A DNA stretch of 64,000 nucleotides, taken from Chloroflexota bacterium (GTDB taxonomy: Bacteria; Chloroflexota; Limnocylindria; P2-11E). This document shows, in pieces, positions 18,101-27,243 of the stretch. Position numbers and translations under genes: made by a program. Within the stretch, counting starts at the first letter, position 1. Each line of letters opens with the position of its first letter. The stretch lies in contig VBDU01000070.1 in the NCBI GenBank assembly GCA_005883625.1, forward strand, positions 1 to 64,000. The letters run 5' to 3'. The notes under the pieces were generated by a model. That model was given only the letters and a program-made list of their open reading frames with translations, was not told the origin of the DNA and made no database searches.

Positions 18101-19330
18101 ATGTACCGTCCGCAGAACCTCCGCATCCCCGGTCCTACCGTCGTTCCGCAAGCGGTCCTCGCGGCGTCGGCGCGGCCGATGATCAACCACCGCGGTCCGG
18201 AGTTCGCCGCGCTGCTCGCCGCACTCACCCGCGCGCTCCAGGACTTCCTCCGCACGCAGCAGGACGTCCTCATGCTCACCGCCTCCGGGTCCGGCGGCAT
18301 GGAGGCGGCGGTCGCGAACACGCTGTCGTCCGGCGAGAAGGTCCTCGTCTTCAGCTGCGGCGCCTTCGGCGAGCGCTTCGCGGCGATCTGCAAGGCCTAC
18401 GGCGTCGACGCGCGTCGTGTGGACGTCCCGTACGGCCGCGCCGTCGAGCCCGACCTCGTTCGCGACGAGCTCGCGAAGGAGAAGGGGAAGGACGGCGCGA
18501 AGGCCGTCCTCATCACGCACAATGAGACCTCGACCGGGATCCTCAATCCACTCAAGGAGATCTCGGAGGTCGTCCGCGAGTCCGGGAAGCTCTTCGTCGT
18601 CGACAGCGTCTCGGGCGCCGGCGCGACCGAGCTCGAGATCGACGAATGGGGCATCGACGTCTGCATCACCGCGTCGCAGAAGGCGTGGGGCGCGCCTCCG
18701 GGCGTTGCCATCGTGACGATGAGCCCGAAGGCCTGGAAGGCGTACGAAAAGTCGGACCTGCCGAAGGTGTACTTCGACCTCGCCACGTACAAGGCCGCGC
18801 TCGAGAAGGCCCAGACCCCCGCCACCCCCGCGATCACGGTGTACATCGCGCTCCAGGAGTCGCTCCGCCTCATGGCCGAGGAAGGCCTCGAGGCGATCAT
18901 CCGTCGTCACCGCGACCTCGCGCGAGCCACGCGCCGCGCCCTCCAGGCCGTGAACCTCGGCCTCTTCGCCGACGAGCGCTACGCCTCGCCCGCGGTCACG
19001 GCGTTCCGGCCGCCCGCGCGCGTCGACCCGCGGAACCTCATCCGCATCCTCCGCGACGACCACGACACGATCGTGGCCGGAGGCCAGGGCAAGATGGAGG
19101 GCCAGCTCGTTCGCGTCGCGCACCTCGGGTTCTGCACGCTTCAGGACATCGTGTCCTTCCTCAGCGCGCTCGAGCTGACGCTGCGCGACCTCAACCAGCC
19201 GGTCGAGTCCGGCGTCGCGATCGCCGCGGCGCTGCGCTCGTACGCGGAGAGCACGCAGCAACCATCACGTCGCGAGGCCCGGCCGGCCCCGCGCCCGCCG
19301 GCGTCCGACGCGGTCGCCTCGCGCCGTTAG
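18101..19330 (+). CDS. Class V aminotransferase (phosphoserine/alanine-glyoxylate type)
   Basis: 409 residues. The N-terminal PGPTVVPQAVL, the THNETSTGIL block, the DSVSGAGATELEIDEWGID PLP-aspartate region and the TASQKAWGAPPG lysine near residue 201 identify the class V aminotransferase fold. Because serA follows directly, phosphohydroxypyruvate is the likely acceptor substrate, making this the second step of serine synthesis; serine-glyoxylate transfer is the alternative. ATG start with GGGAGGG seven bases upstream. The last 30 residues are Ala/Pro/Arg-rich and probably disordered. Confidence 0.92.
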   Translation: MYRPQNLRIPGPTVVPQAVLAASARPMINHRGPEFAALLAALTRALQDFLRTQQDVLMLTASGSGGMEAAVANTLSSGEKVLVFSCGAFGERFAAICKAYGVDARRVDVPYGRAVEPDLVRDELAKEKGKDGAKAVLITHNETSTGILNPLKEISEVVRESGKLFVVDSVSGAGATELEIDEWGIDVCITASQKAWGAPPGVAIVTMSPKAWKAYEKSDLPKVYFDLATYKAALEKAQTPATPAITVYIALQESLRLMAEEGLEAIIRRHRDLARATRRALQAVNLGLFADERYASPAVTAFRPPARVDPRNLIRILRDDHDTIVAGGQGKMEGQLVRVAHLGFCTLQDIVSFLSALELTLRDLNQPVESGVAIAAALRSYAESTQQPSRREARPAPRPPASDAVASRR

Positions 19331-19358
19331 CTAAAGGCCGACCGCGGCAAGTCGAAGC

Positions 19359-20927
19359 GTCGTCCACGTCGCGGACCCTCTCGCCGAGGAGGGTCTCGCG
19401 CTGCTACGCGCGCGCTGCGAGGTGCGGCAGACCACCGGACTCAGGGAGCCCGAGCTTGTCGAGCGCCTCGGCGACGTCGACGCGCTCGTCGTGCGGAGCG
19501 AGACGAAGGTGACGGCGAAGGTCCTCGACGCGGCGCCACGCCTGGCCGTCGTAGGCCGCGCCGGCGTCGGCGTCGACAACATCGACGTGCCCGCGGCGAC
19601 CGCTCGTGGCGTGTACGTGGTGAACGCGCCGCTCGGGAACATCGTCGCCGCGGCCGAGCACGCGATCACGCTCGCCCTCGCGGTCATGCGCCGCGTCGTC
19701 GACGCGGACCGGAGCATCCGCGCGGGCGAGTGGACGCGCTCGAAGTTCATCGGCAACGAGCTGCGCGGCAAGACGCTCGGCCTCGTGGGTATCGGGCGCG
19801 TCGGTACGGAGGTAGCGCGTCGCGCGGCGGTCTTCGGGATGACGATCGTCGCGCACGACCCGTTCGCGACCGAGGCCTCCGCCCGCGCGGCCGGCGCGCG
19901 GCTCGTCGAGCTCGACGAGCTCCTCCGGACCGCGGACGTCGTGTCGGTGCACGTCCCCCTCACCGAGAAGACGCGCGGGCTCATGGGCGAGGCGTCGCTC
20001 GCGAAGATGAAGAAGAGCGCGATCGTCGTGAACACGTCGCGTGGCGAAGTCGTCGACCTGCCGGCGCTCGCGGACGCTCTCGCCGGTGGACGGCTCTCGG
20101 GCGCGGGGCTCGACGTGTTCCCGCAGGAGCCGCTCCCCGCCGACTCCCCGGTCCGCGGCGCGCCGCGGACCGTGCTCACGCCGCACATCGCGGGATCGAC
20201 CGTCGAGGCGCAGACGAACGTCGCGGTCGACGTCGTCGAGCAGATCCTCGACGTCCTCGACGGGAAACCCGCCCGGTTCGCGGTGAACGCGCCGCGGCCC
20301 CCGGCGGAGGAGGCCGGCGGTCCCGCCTGGATCCGCTGCGGCGAGCGGCTCGGCTCGCTGGTCGCGCAGCTGCTCGACGAGCGTCCCGCGCGGCTCGACA
20401 TCACGTACGCCGGCTCGCTGCTCGAGCTCGACGCCGAGCCGCTCCGCGCCGCGGTCGTGAAGGGTCTGCTCGAGACGTTCAGCGAGCAGCGCGTCAACCT
20501 CGTGAACGCGCTCGCGGTCGCGCGCTCGCGAGGCCTCGACATCTCCGAGCGTCGCGAGGCGGACGCTCAGCGGTACAACGCGCTCCTCACGGTGGCCGTC
20601 GGGAAGACCGAGGTCGGCGGAACGCTCGTGCAGGGTGAGCCCCGCGTCGTGTTCATCGACGGCTTCTGGGTCGACGTCCCGGTCGAGGGGCACCTGCTTC
20701 TCACGAAGCACCAGGACAAGCCCGGCCTCGTCGGCCGCGTGGGGACGCTCCTGGGCGAGCACGACGTGAACATCTCGTCGATGCAGGTGGGGCGCCTCCA
20801 CCCGCGCGGCGAGGCGCTCATGATCCTCACGCTCGACGACGACGTGCCCGACGCGGTACGCGCGAAGATCCGCTCATTCTCGGACATCACCGCCGTGCGG
20901 ACCGCGCGCCTGGGGAATATCGACTAG
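19359..20927 (+). CDS. serA: D-3-phosphoglycerate dehydrogenase, no canonical start codon
   Basis: The frame is open after a TAA at 19332-19334, and VVHVADPLAEEGLALLRARC, the usual SerA opening, is encoded from 19359, yet no ATG, GTG or TTG occurs before the GTG at 19422. I place the gene from 19359 (GTC) with the true start unresolved; a CTG at 19401 is another option. The NAD-binding loop GIGRVGTEVARRAAVFG, catalytic NTSRGEVVD, FPQEP and TPHIAGSTVEAQ, the intervening domain and a C-terminal ACT domain (HQDKPGLVGRVGTLLGEH) are all present. It oxidises 3-phosphoglycerate as the first step of serine synthesis and is likely inhibited by serine through the ACT domain. Confidence 0.94.
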   Translation, partial: VVHVADPLAEEGLALLRARCEVRQTTGLREPELVERLGDVDALVVRSETKVTAKVLDAAPRLAVVGRAGVGVDNIDVPAATARGVYVVNAPLGNIVAAAEHAITLALAVMRRVVDADRSIRAGEWTRSKFIGNELRGKTLGLVGIGRVGTEVARRAAVFGMTIVAHDPFATEASARAAGARLVELDELLRTADVVSVHVPLTEKTRGLMGEASLAKMKKSAIVVNTSRGEVVDLPALADALAGGRLSGAGLDVFPQEPLPADSPVRGAPRTVLTPHIAGSTVEAQTNVAVDVVEQILDVLDGKPARFAVNAPRPPAEEAGGPAWIRCGERLGSLVAQLLDERPARLDITYAGSLLELDAEPLRAAVVKGLLETFSEQRVNLVNALAVARSRGLDISERREADAQRYNALLTVAVGKTEVGGTLVQGEPRVVFIDGFWVDVPVEGHLLLTKHQDKPGLVGRVGTLLGEHDVNISSMQVGRLHPRGEALMILTLDDDVPDAVRAKIRSFSDITAVRTARLGNID

Positions 20928-21700
20928 ACCGCGCGCTTGCGCGCGACCCAGATCTCCTCGGCCGGCCAGCGTCTCGCCCACTCCGGCCTGACCCAGTCGT
21001 AGTAGGGGTGGGCGGTCGCGTCGGGCGGCGCCTGGAGCTCACGCAGCGCCTCGACCGCGAAACCGCTCGCGCGCAGGCGCACGATCCAGTCGCCGTGCGA
21101 GAGGTGGTACTCGACGCCCTCCTCGCCAGGCCACGTGATGCGGTACATGCCGAACTGGTCGCGAACGAGGCGGTCGACGATCTTCCCCTCGTCGGGCGAG
21201 CAGAGGTACGCAAGTACCGAATTCGTGAGGAAGATCAGCCGGCCGCCGGGCCGCAGGAGTCGCGCGGCCTCGGGCAGCCAGCGCGCGGGATCGGCCCAGA
21301 GCGACGCGCCGTACTCCGATATCGCGAGGTCGAAGCTCGCGTCCGGCAGCGGCACCGCTTCCGCCGGGGCCTCGACCAGAGGAAAGAGGATCCCGGTCTC
21401 GTCCATCATTCGCCGAGCCGTCGCGAGCTGCGCCGGCGTTGGATCGACGCCGACCGGACGAGCGCCTCGTTTCGCGAGCCACGCCGAGAGATACGCGGTC
21501 CCGCATCCGAGCTCCACGACGTCGAGACCGCGGACGTCGCCGACGACCGCCACGGCGCCCTCGGGTACGCCGAAGACGCCCCAGGTGAGGTCGTCGCGCT
21601 GCCAGGCCGCCTGGGCGCGCCCGTCGGTGTACGCGGCGTTCTGCTTCGTCCACTTCGCGACGTTCGCCGCGACGGAGTCGTGGACCTCGCGTTCGGTCAT
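20924..21700 (-). CDS. Class I SAM-dependent methyltransferase
   Basis: 258 residues. VVELGCGTAYLSAWLAKRG near residue 62 is SAM-binding motif I, GVDPTPAQLATAR follows as motif II, and FDLAISEYGASLWADP and LLRPGGRLIFLTNS are the later motifs. A UbiE/type-11 fold is clear but the substrate is not. ATG start. The gene converges on serA with overlapping stop codons. Confidence 0.88.
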   Translation of the reverse strand: MTEREVHDSVAANVAKWTKQNAAYTDGRAQAAWQRDDLTWGVFGVPEGAVAVVGDVRGLDVVELGCGTAYLSAWLAKRGARPVGVDPTPAQLATARRMMDETGILFPLVEAPAEAVPLPDASFDLAISEYGASLWADPARWLPEAARLLRPGGRLIFLTNSVLAYLCSPDEGKIVDRLVRDQFGMYRITWPGEEGVEYHLSHGDWIVRLRASGFAVEALRELQAPPDATAHPYYDWVRPEWARRWPAEEIWVARKRAV

Positions 21701-21710
21701 CGCGGGATCG

Positions 21711-22235
21711 TCAGCGGGTCACCGTGCCGCGGAGCCCGAGCAGCCCCTTGATGTACTCGAGCTCGCCGAGGTGGCGGTTGTCGTGCGTGAGCTCGGCCCC
21801 CACGACCCCGCCCTTCGTGGTGCGCTCGGACAGGAAGCGGCTCTCGGCGATCTCGTCCGCGAACCGTGCCTCATCGAGACCGACCCGCGCCCGGTCGACT
21901 GCGGCGAAGACCTCGCGCGCGAACGTGAGAAGCTCGTCCTTCGCGGGCAGCGGGAGCGATGCGGCTTCCTCGTCCTCCCAGCCGGTGCCCGAGCCCCGCT
22001 CGGGATGCTTCCAGCGCGCGGCGTAGGCGCCGCTCCGCCAGAGCGAGGCGCCGCTCAGATCGAACAGCACGTTGTCGTCGGCGCGCGCGATGTGCCAAAG
22101 CGTCCATCCGATGCTGTGCGCCTTCGCCGAGGGTCGCCAGCGGAGCTGCTCGTCGGTGAGCTCGTCGACGAGCTTGAGGACGCGCTCGTGGGTCTGCCGG
22201 CCGCGGAAGCGGAGCTCCTCGAGCGGCGCGTTCAC
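21711..22235 (-). CDS. DinB-family protein
   Basis: 174 residues forming one DinB four-helix bundle. THERVLKLVDELTDEQLRWRP, HSIGWTLWHIARADDN and THDNRHLGELEYIKGLLG provide the three histidines that bind a metal in this family. A thiol-dependent transferase role is possible but cannot be shown here. The GTG start overlaps the stop of the luciferase-like oxidoreductase gene as GTGA, so the two are coupled. Confidence 0.85.
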   Translation of the reverse strand: MNAPLEELRFRGRQTHERVLKLVDELTDEQLRWRPSAKAHSIGWTLWHIARADDNVLFDLSGASLWRSGAYAARWKHPERGSGTGWEDEEAASLPLPAKDELLTFAREVFAAVDRARVGLDEARFADEIAESRFLSERTTKGGVVGAELTHDNRHLGELEYIKGLLGLRGTVTR

Positions 22236-23080
22236 GAGAGCTGACGCAGCCGCGGCAGGAGCTCGGCCGCCTTCTCGACACCGCGTGGCAGCGGCAGGTT
22301 GGACGCGGGGAAGAGCAGGAACTCGCTGAAGCCGTAGTGGATCGACTCCTCGACCTGCTTCAAGGCGGCATCGGGGTCGTCCACGCGCAGATTGTGCGTG
22401 AGCCGGATCGTCGAGAGATCGCGGCCGACCTTCGCGCAGTGCTCCGCGAGCACCTTGAGGAGCGCGGGTCGCTGCTCGGGCGATCCGGTCGAGTTCCAGA
22501 CATCCGCGTGCTTCGCGACGACGCGCAGCGTGCGCTTCGGGCCGGACCCGCCGATCCAGATGGGCGGATGCGGCTTCTGCACCGGCTTCGGCTCGGCGAC
22601 CGCATCGCTCAGCTGATAGAAGCGTCCCTTGAACGTCGCCCGCGGCTCGGTCCAGAGGAGCTTCAACACGCGGCAGGCCTCGTCGAGCATGCGGATGCGA
22701 TCCGCGGGGGACGGGAACGGCAGGCCGTGCATCTTGAACTCCGGCTCGTTCCAGGCGGCGCCCAGCCCCATCTCGAGCCGGCCGCCGGAGAGGTGGTCGA
22801 CCGTCACCGCGATCTTCGCGAGGAGACCCGGGTGACGGTACAGATTCCCGGTTACGTTCAGACCGATGCGCGCGCGTGTGGTGTTCTCCGCGACGGCGCC
22901 GAGGATGGTCCAGCCGTCGAAGATCGGCTGTGTCGGATCGTCGCCGAGCGCGATGAGATGATCGAACGGCCAGAGGTGATCGAACCCGGCTGCATCGGCG
23001 ACGCGCCAGGCCTCGCGCTGGGCGTCGATCGGATGGATCTGCTGCGAAAGCTTGATGCCGATGCGAAGCGGATGGGCCAC
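22232..23080 (-). CDS. LLM-class (probably F420-dependent) oxidoreductase
   Basis: 282 residues with the luciferase-like TIM-barrel pattern: the KLSQQ start, GFDHLWPFDHL, IGLNVTGNLYRHPGLLAKIAVTVDHLSGGRLEMGLGAAWNEPEF, and KPHPPIWIGGSGPKRTLRVVAKHADVWNS. The YRHP...DHLSGGR segment is typical of the F420-using branch, although FMN use cannot be excluded. GTG start. It is coupled to the DinB gene downstream. The substrate is unknown. Confidence 0.9.
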   Translation of the reverse strand: MAHPLRIGIKLSQQIHPIDAQREAWRVADAAGFDHLWPFDHLIALGDDPTQPIFDGWTILGAVAENTTRARIGLNVTGNLYRHPGLLAKIAVTVDHLSGGRLEMGLGAAWNEPEFKMHGLPFPSPADRIRMLDEACRVLKLLWTEPRATFKGRFYQLSDAVAEPKPVQKPHPPIWIGGSGPKRTLRVVAKHADVWNSTGSPEQRPALLKVLAEHCAKVGRDLSTIRLTHNLRVDDPDAALKQVEESIHYGFSEFLLFPASNLPLPRGVEKAAELLPRLRQLS

Positions 23081-23133
23081 GCGAGCAGCGTAGCGACCGG
23101 CACCGCGGGACGCTTCGCACGTTCGGCGCGAGT

Positions 23134-23463
23134 ATGCTGCGCCATCCGATGGAAGCCGCCCGCTTCGAGCGGACCGTCCGCACAGAGTCGAGCGAGATCT
23201 TCGTCATCTACGGCGGCGCTCGGCGCGTCGGCCGAGTCGACCTCCACTACGGGCGTTTCGAGGTGCACGCCACGCTCCTCGTCGAGGTCGACCTGAGCGA
23301 CGACGAGTTGCAGCAGCTCATCGATCAGCTCGACGAGGAGCTCGTGCAGACACACGACCCCGAGCGCGAGGACTTCCTCGTGACCGTGTTCAAGTCCGAG
23401 GAGCTCGGCTTCTATTCCGATGAGTACGAGGGTGATGACGAAGAAGAAGAGGACGGCGCGTAG
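23134..23463 (+). CDS. Uncharacterised protein with acidic tail
   Basis: 109 residues from the ATG at 23134 (a second ATG at 23149 is possible). The first 60 residues look like a beta-rich fold (FVIYGGARRVGRVDLHYGRFEVHATLLVEVDLSDDEL), followed by a helix and a strongly acidic tail (DEYEGDDEEEEDGA). I do not recognise the family. The end overlaps the following oxidase-like gene by 44 bases. It is transcribed divergently from the luciferase-like gene. Confidence 0.65.
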   Translation: MLRHPMEAARFERTVRTESSEIFVIYGGARRVGRVDLHYGRFEVHATLLVEVDLSDDELQQLIDQLDEELVQTHDPEREDFLVTVFKSEELGFYSDEYEGDDEEEEDGA

Positions 23464-23992
23464 GGCGCGACCCGGACGGCCGCGGCGCGATCGCCCGGTG
23501 CTTCCCGCGAGCTACAGCGTGCCGAAGGGCGACCGCGGCATGACCGCCTGGGAGGGCGCGCGCGCGATGCTCGAGCGGGCGCGCGGCTACTGGCTCGCCA
23601 CGATCGGCGCGCACGGTGCACCGCACGTCGTCCAGCAGTGGGGCGCCTGGGTCGACGACCGCTGGTATTTCGAGGGCGGGGCCGAGACGGCGTGGGCGCG
23701 CAACCTGGTGCGCGAGCCGCGCATCGTCATGAGCGTGGAGCGCGATACCGCGGTCGCGATCGTGGAGGGACGCGCCGCTCGCGTGCGGTCCGTGCCGCCC
23801 GAGATCGCCGTGCGCATCGCGACGCAATACCGCGCGAAATACGGCCGCATCTTCGGCTACCGCCCGACCCCCGACGAGTGGGAAGAGCGCGGAGGCTTCA
23901 TGCTGAGGCCCGAGAAGATCCTGGCCTGGGACGTGCGGCGCTTCCCGGCTTCGATGACCCGCTTCCGCTTCGCCGCCGACAAGGAGACATGA
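23420..23992 (+). CDS. Pyridoxamine 5'-phosphate oxidase-like (PPOX) flavin/F420 protein
   Basis: 190 residues. After an Arg/Lys-rich N-terminus the PPOX split-barrel begins at about residue 40: LERARGYWLATIGAHGAPHVVQQWGAWVDDRWYFEGG, then ARNLVREPRIVMSVERD and the late IFGYRPTPDEW. Such proteins bind FMN or F420 and reduce various substrates; the luciferase-like gene nearby makes F420 plausible. The start is uncertain (ATG 23420 or 23435), since the domain itself begins only near 23541. Confidence 0.82.
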   Translation: MSTRVMTKKKRTARRARPGRPRRDRPVLPASYSVPKGDRGMTAWEGARAMLERARGYWLATIGAHGAPHVVQQWGAWVDDRWYFEGGAETAWARNLVREPRIVMSVERDTAVAIVEGRAARVRSVPPEIAVRIATQYRAKYGRIFGYRPTPDEWEERGGFMLRPEKILAWDVRRFPASMTRFRFAADKET

Positions 23993-23993
23993 C

Positions 23994-24446
23994 ATGGAAG
24001 TGAAAGAGCTCGGACACGTCGTCCTCTACGTACGCGACCTCGAGCGCTCGCGGCGTTTCTACGGCGACCTGCTCGGCTGGAAGGAGATTCCCGGGATGAA
24101 CGAGGGCTTCCCGGCCGCCGCGTTCTCCTCAGGACGGACGCATCACGAGCTGCTCCTCATCGAGGTCGGACCTGACGCGGCGCCGATCCCGCGCGGCCGC
24201 CGCATCGGTCTCTACCACTTCGGGCTGAAGGTCGGCGAGTCCGACGCCGAGCTGCGTGACGCGCGCGACCGGCTCATGAAGGAGGGCGCGAAGATCGTCG
24301 GCGCGAGCGACCACGGTGTGACGCACAGCCTGTACATCGAGGATCCGGACGGGAACGAGATCGAGCTCTACATCGACGTCCAGCCCGCACGCTGGAAGGA
24401 CGACCCCGCCGCGATCTTCGCGCCCACGCGACCGCTCCGGATCTAG
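23994..24446 (+). CDS. VOC-family dioxygenase/glyoxalase-like protein
   Basis: 150 residues. GHVVLYVRDLERSRRFYGDLLGW opens the first module with its metal histidine, GLYHFGLKVGESDAEL opens the second, and DPDGNEIELYID supplies the glutamate, so the 2-His-1-carboxylate site appears intact. This pattern fits catechol 2,3-dioxygenase-like or glyoxalase-like members; the substrate is unknown. ATG start one base after the PPOX stop. Confidence 0.87.
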   Translation: MEVKELGHVVLYVRDLERSRRFYGDLLGWKEIPGMNEGFPAAAFSSGRTHHELLLIEVGPDAAPIPRGRRIGLYHFGLKVGESDAELRDARDRLMKEGAKIVGASDHGVTHSLYIEDPDGNEIELYIDVQPARWKDDPAAIFAPTRPLRI

Positions 24447-24922
24447 GCGGCGACCTCCGCCACCGTCGCTTCGGCGAGACGCACGAGGTCGGCCGGCCCG
24501 ATCGGAAACACCGCGTCCGGTAGCCCGCCGGCCGCCCAGACGACGTCGAAGGCCGCGAGCCCGCGGTCGCACACCACGCGGCAGGCTCGTGCGTGCGCGA
24601 ACGGGGGCACGCCGCCGATCGCGTAGCCGGTCAGCGTCTTCGCCTCCTCCGCGCTGGCCCGACGCACCGTGTGGCACCCGAGGGCGGCCGCCAGGCGGTC
24701 CTCGTCGACACGAGAGGCGCCCGAGCAGAGCACGACCGCTCCGCTGCCGTCCGCGATGAACACGAGCGACTTCACGATCCGCTCGACCGTCGTCCCGATC
24801 TCGCGCGCGGCGTCCTGCGCCGTCCGCGTGGAAGCGGCGAAGCGGCGGATCGAGAGCTCGACGCCACGCGACGAGGCGTAGGCACGAACCCGCGCGAGGT
24901 TGGGGTGTTCCGCCTCGCTCAG
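24443..24922 (-). CDS. YbaK/EbsC-type aminoacyl-tRNA deacylase-like protein, CTG start
   Basis: 159 residues from CTG (24920-24922), giving MSEAEHPNLARVRAYASSRG. The YbaK domain shows AREIGTTVERIVKSLVF (with the conserved lysine), LVFIADG, LGCHTVRRASAEEAKTLTGYAIGGVPPF and the late VFPIGPADLVRLA. Family members hydrolyse mischarged Cys- or Ala-tRNAs. No ATG, GTG or TTG is available before the conserved region; the CTG overlaps the stop of the membrane transglutaminase gene as CTGA. Confidence 0.9.
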   Translation of the reverse strand: MSEAEHPNLARVRAYASSRGVELSIRRFAASTRTAQDAAREIGTTVERIVKSLVFIADGSGAVVLCSGASRVDEDRLAAALGCHTVRRASAEEAKTLTGYAIGGVPPFAHARACRVVCDRGLAAFDVVWAAGGLPDAVFPIGPADLVRLAEATVAEVAA

Positions 24923-27243
24923 CGGAAGAGGTGCGTGACGAAGCCGAAGATGCGTCCGGGGAGGAGCCCCAGGAGCGGTCCGGCCGTCCGGTGCCATGCG
25001 GTCACCGCCGCCTCCTGCGCGTCCTCGTCGATCCCGCCGGGCGCGTAGCGCTCGCGTACGCGGACGTCGGCGAGCGCCTTCACCGGGTCGCTCGCCTCGG
25101 GGAAGGCGGTGCCGAGCGACGAGGCGTACTCGTAGGTCGTCTGCGATGGGTCCGCCGGATGGCCGACGTAGCTCGCGAGGAGCCGCGTCTTCCCCCATGC
25201 CGACTCGACCGGGCCGAGACCGCGGAAGCGCCAGTGGAACTGCGCGACGCCGAGCGCGATCAGCAGCACGAGGAGCGCGAGGAACGCGATCGCAGGCCGC
25301 GGGTCGAGCTGTCGCACGAGCGAGATCGGATCGCTCCCCGAGAGGTCGGTGTCGTCGACGCCGCGGTCGAGCTCGTTCTGGCCGAGACCCTCGGCGTCCT
25401 CGCGAGCGGCGTTGGCGCCACTGCCGCCCTCGCCGTCCGCGCCGCCGACCCCGACGATGTCGCTGTCCACGCGGGCGAACGGCGCCTGCGAGGGCGTCGG
25501 CTCGAACTCGATCCACCCGTACTGCGGGAAATAGACCTCGACCCAGGCGTGCGCGTCGATCTCCTTCACGACGTACCGGTCGAGGCCCGAGTCGTAGGTC
25601 CCTGTCGTGAACCCCTCGACGATGCGCGCCGGTACGCCGAGCTCACGGAGCATGACGACCATCGAGGACGCGAAGTATTCGCAGAAGTCCTCCTTGAGGT
25701 CGAAGAGGAAGTAGTCGATCGGGTCGCGGCCGGCGGGCGTCGCCCGCACGTTCGACGAGTATCGGTACGTGGATCGCAGGTACGACTCGATCGCTTCGGC
25801 CTTGTCGTACGAATTCGGCAGCTCGCCGGCGATCTTGTGCGCGAGGTCCTTCACGCGCTGCGGGAGCGTCGACGGGAGCTGGAGGTATTTCGCGCGGATA
25901 TGGTCGGAGTACGTCGCCGGTATCCGTCGCAGCGTCTGCTTGTCCGCCACCGAGACGAAGCTCGTCACGGTGTAGCTGCCCTGGGCCTGCGCTCGGTTGA
26001 GCGCGCGCAGCGACGTCGAGTACGTGCGATCGGGCCCCGACTGGAACTGGTACGGCACGTCCGCCCGGACCGGCTCGCTCGCCGCGAAGAGGAGGTTCGC
26101 GTGCGGCTCGACGATGTCGAAGCGCGCGTCGAACTTCTGCCGGTCCGTGGTCGGCACGGCGATCTTGTCGGCCTTGTCGGTCTCGGTCGTCCGCCAGCCC
26201 GCGCCGGTGTAGAAGTCGTAGGTGACGGCGCGCCAGAAGTGGCCGGCGCCCGCCTCGACGGTGAACACGACACGGTCGCCGAGGTTCGGCGACTGCCCCA
26301 GGCGGATCGAGTCGGAGAACGACACGCCGCGGAGGCGGCTCGGACCAGAGACGCCCGCGAAGAACCGCTGCCACTCCGCTTCGACGCGGTGGTACGGCGA
26401 CTCGAACGTGCTCCAGGCATTGTTCAGGGCCTCCGCCGCGCCGACGCGCTGCGTCGCCGAGAGGAGCGAGAGGATCACCAGGACGGTCGTCCAGGTGAGG
26501 CCGCCGCGGAGCAGGCGCCAATCCATCTCGCCGGACGGGACGATGTTCTGCCTCGCCCAGCGCTCCTGCAGGTTGACGATGTGGATCCGCACGAGCAGCA
26601 CGAGCACGGCGAGGGTGAAGACCACCAGGTCGGGGTAGAGGTTGGTGAGCGCGACCGACACATTCACGATGAGACAGCCGCCGTTGAACAGGACGGCGTC
26701 CCAGATCCGGCCCGACCGCGCGAGCGCGACGGTCCCGAGGAACGTGGCGGCCCAGACGGTCGAGCCGAGGAACAGCACGAACACGGTGGGATCGTTGGCA
26801 GCCTCGCCGGCGAGGACCTGCGTGATCCAGTTGTTCACCAGGATCGCCAGGTGGACGAGCCGGTCGCGGAAGAGCCCGCCGCCCGACGTTGCCGCGACGG
26901 TCGTGATGATGACGAGGAGCGCGCCCACGAGCCCGCCCGTGAGGAAGACGCGGCGTGCCGCGAGCTTCCCGTTGCCCACGATCGTCCCGAAGAACACGCC
27001 GAGCAAGGCGATCCACCAGAAGTGCTCGCTCGTGTCGACCCAGTCGGCATGCTGTAGCGACAGCGGATACATCGAGGCCATGACGAGGTACAGCGGCAGC
27101 GCGAACCAGCCGCCCCGGAACCCGAACCGGCGCAGGTCGATCGGCGGGAAGAGCGCGCGCCGCGTGCGCGCGACGAACGACGAGATCGGCCGGGGGCCGG
27201 GGGGTGGAACCCCCCGACCGCGGAGCCCCCCAACGACCTTCAT
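24919..27243 (-). CDS. Membrane transglutaminase-like protein (TgpA/DUF3488 type)
   Basis: 774 residues. Six or seven membrane helices fill about residues 45-300, then comes an extracytoplasmic region with a transglutaminase core: EDFCEYFASSMVVMLRELGVPARIVEGF (catalytic Cys), IDAHAWVEVYFPQYGWIEFEPTPS (His and acidic residue). A further membrane helix (PAIAFLALLVLLIALG) and a cytoplasmic DUF4129-like tail follow. With MoxR and DUF58 upstream it forms a widespread trio of unknown cell-envelope function. The ATG overlaps the DUF58 stop as ATGA; residues 3-18 are encoded by a GC-rich palindrome. Confidence 0.92.
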   Translation of the reverse strand: MKVVGGLRGRGVPPPGPRPISSFVARTRRALFPPIDLRRFGFRGGWFALPLYLVMASMYPLSLQHADWVDTSEHFWWIALLGVFFGTIVGNGKLAARRVFLTGGLVGALLVIITTVAATSGGGLFRDRLVHLAILVNNWITQVLAGEAANDPTVFVLFLGSTVWAATFLGTVALARSGRIWDAVLFNGGCLIVNVSVALTNLYPDLVVFTLAVLVLLVRIHIVNLQERWARQNIVPSGEMDWRLLRGGLTWTTVLVILSLLSATQRVGAAEALNNAWSTFESPYHRVEAEWQRFFAGVSGPSRLRGVSFSDSIRLGQSPNLGDRVVFTVEAGAGHFWRAVTYDFYTGAGWRTTETDKADKIAVPTTDRQKFDARFDIVEPHANLLFAASEPVRADVPYQFQSGPDRTYSTSLRALNRAQAQGSYTVTSFVSVADKQTLRRIPATYSDHIRAKYLQLPSTLPQRVKDLAHKIAGELPNSYDKAEAIESYLRSTYRYSSNVRATPAGRDPIDYFLFDLKEDFCEYFASSMVVMLRELGVPARIVEGFTTGTYDSGLDRYVVKEIDAHAWVEVYFPQYGWIEFEPTPSQAPFARVDSDIVGVGGADGEGGSGANAAREDAEGLGQNELDRGVDDTDLSGSDPISLVRQLDPRPAIAFLALLVLLIALGVAQFHWRFRGLGPVESAWGKTRLLASYVGHPADPSQTTYEYASSLGTAFPEASDPVKALADVRVRERYAPGGIDEDAQEAAVTAWHRTAGPLLGLLPGRIFGFVTHLFR
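27190..27234. repeat. GC-rich palindromes at the 5' end of the transglutaminase gene
   Basis: GGGGG-CC-GGGGGG-TGGAA-CCCCCC followed by GCGGAGCCCCCC; a double version of the dispersed palindrome that encodes the Gly/Pro-rich N-terminus of the membrane protein. Confidence 0.65.
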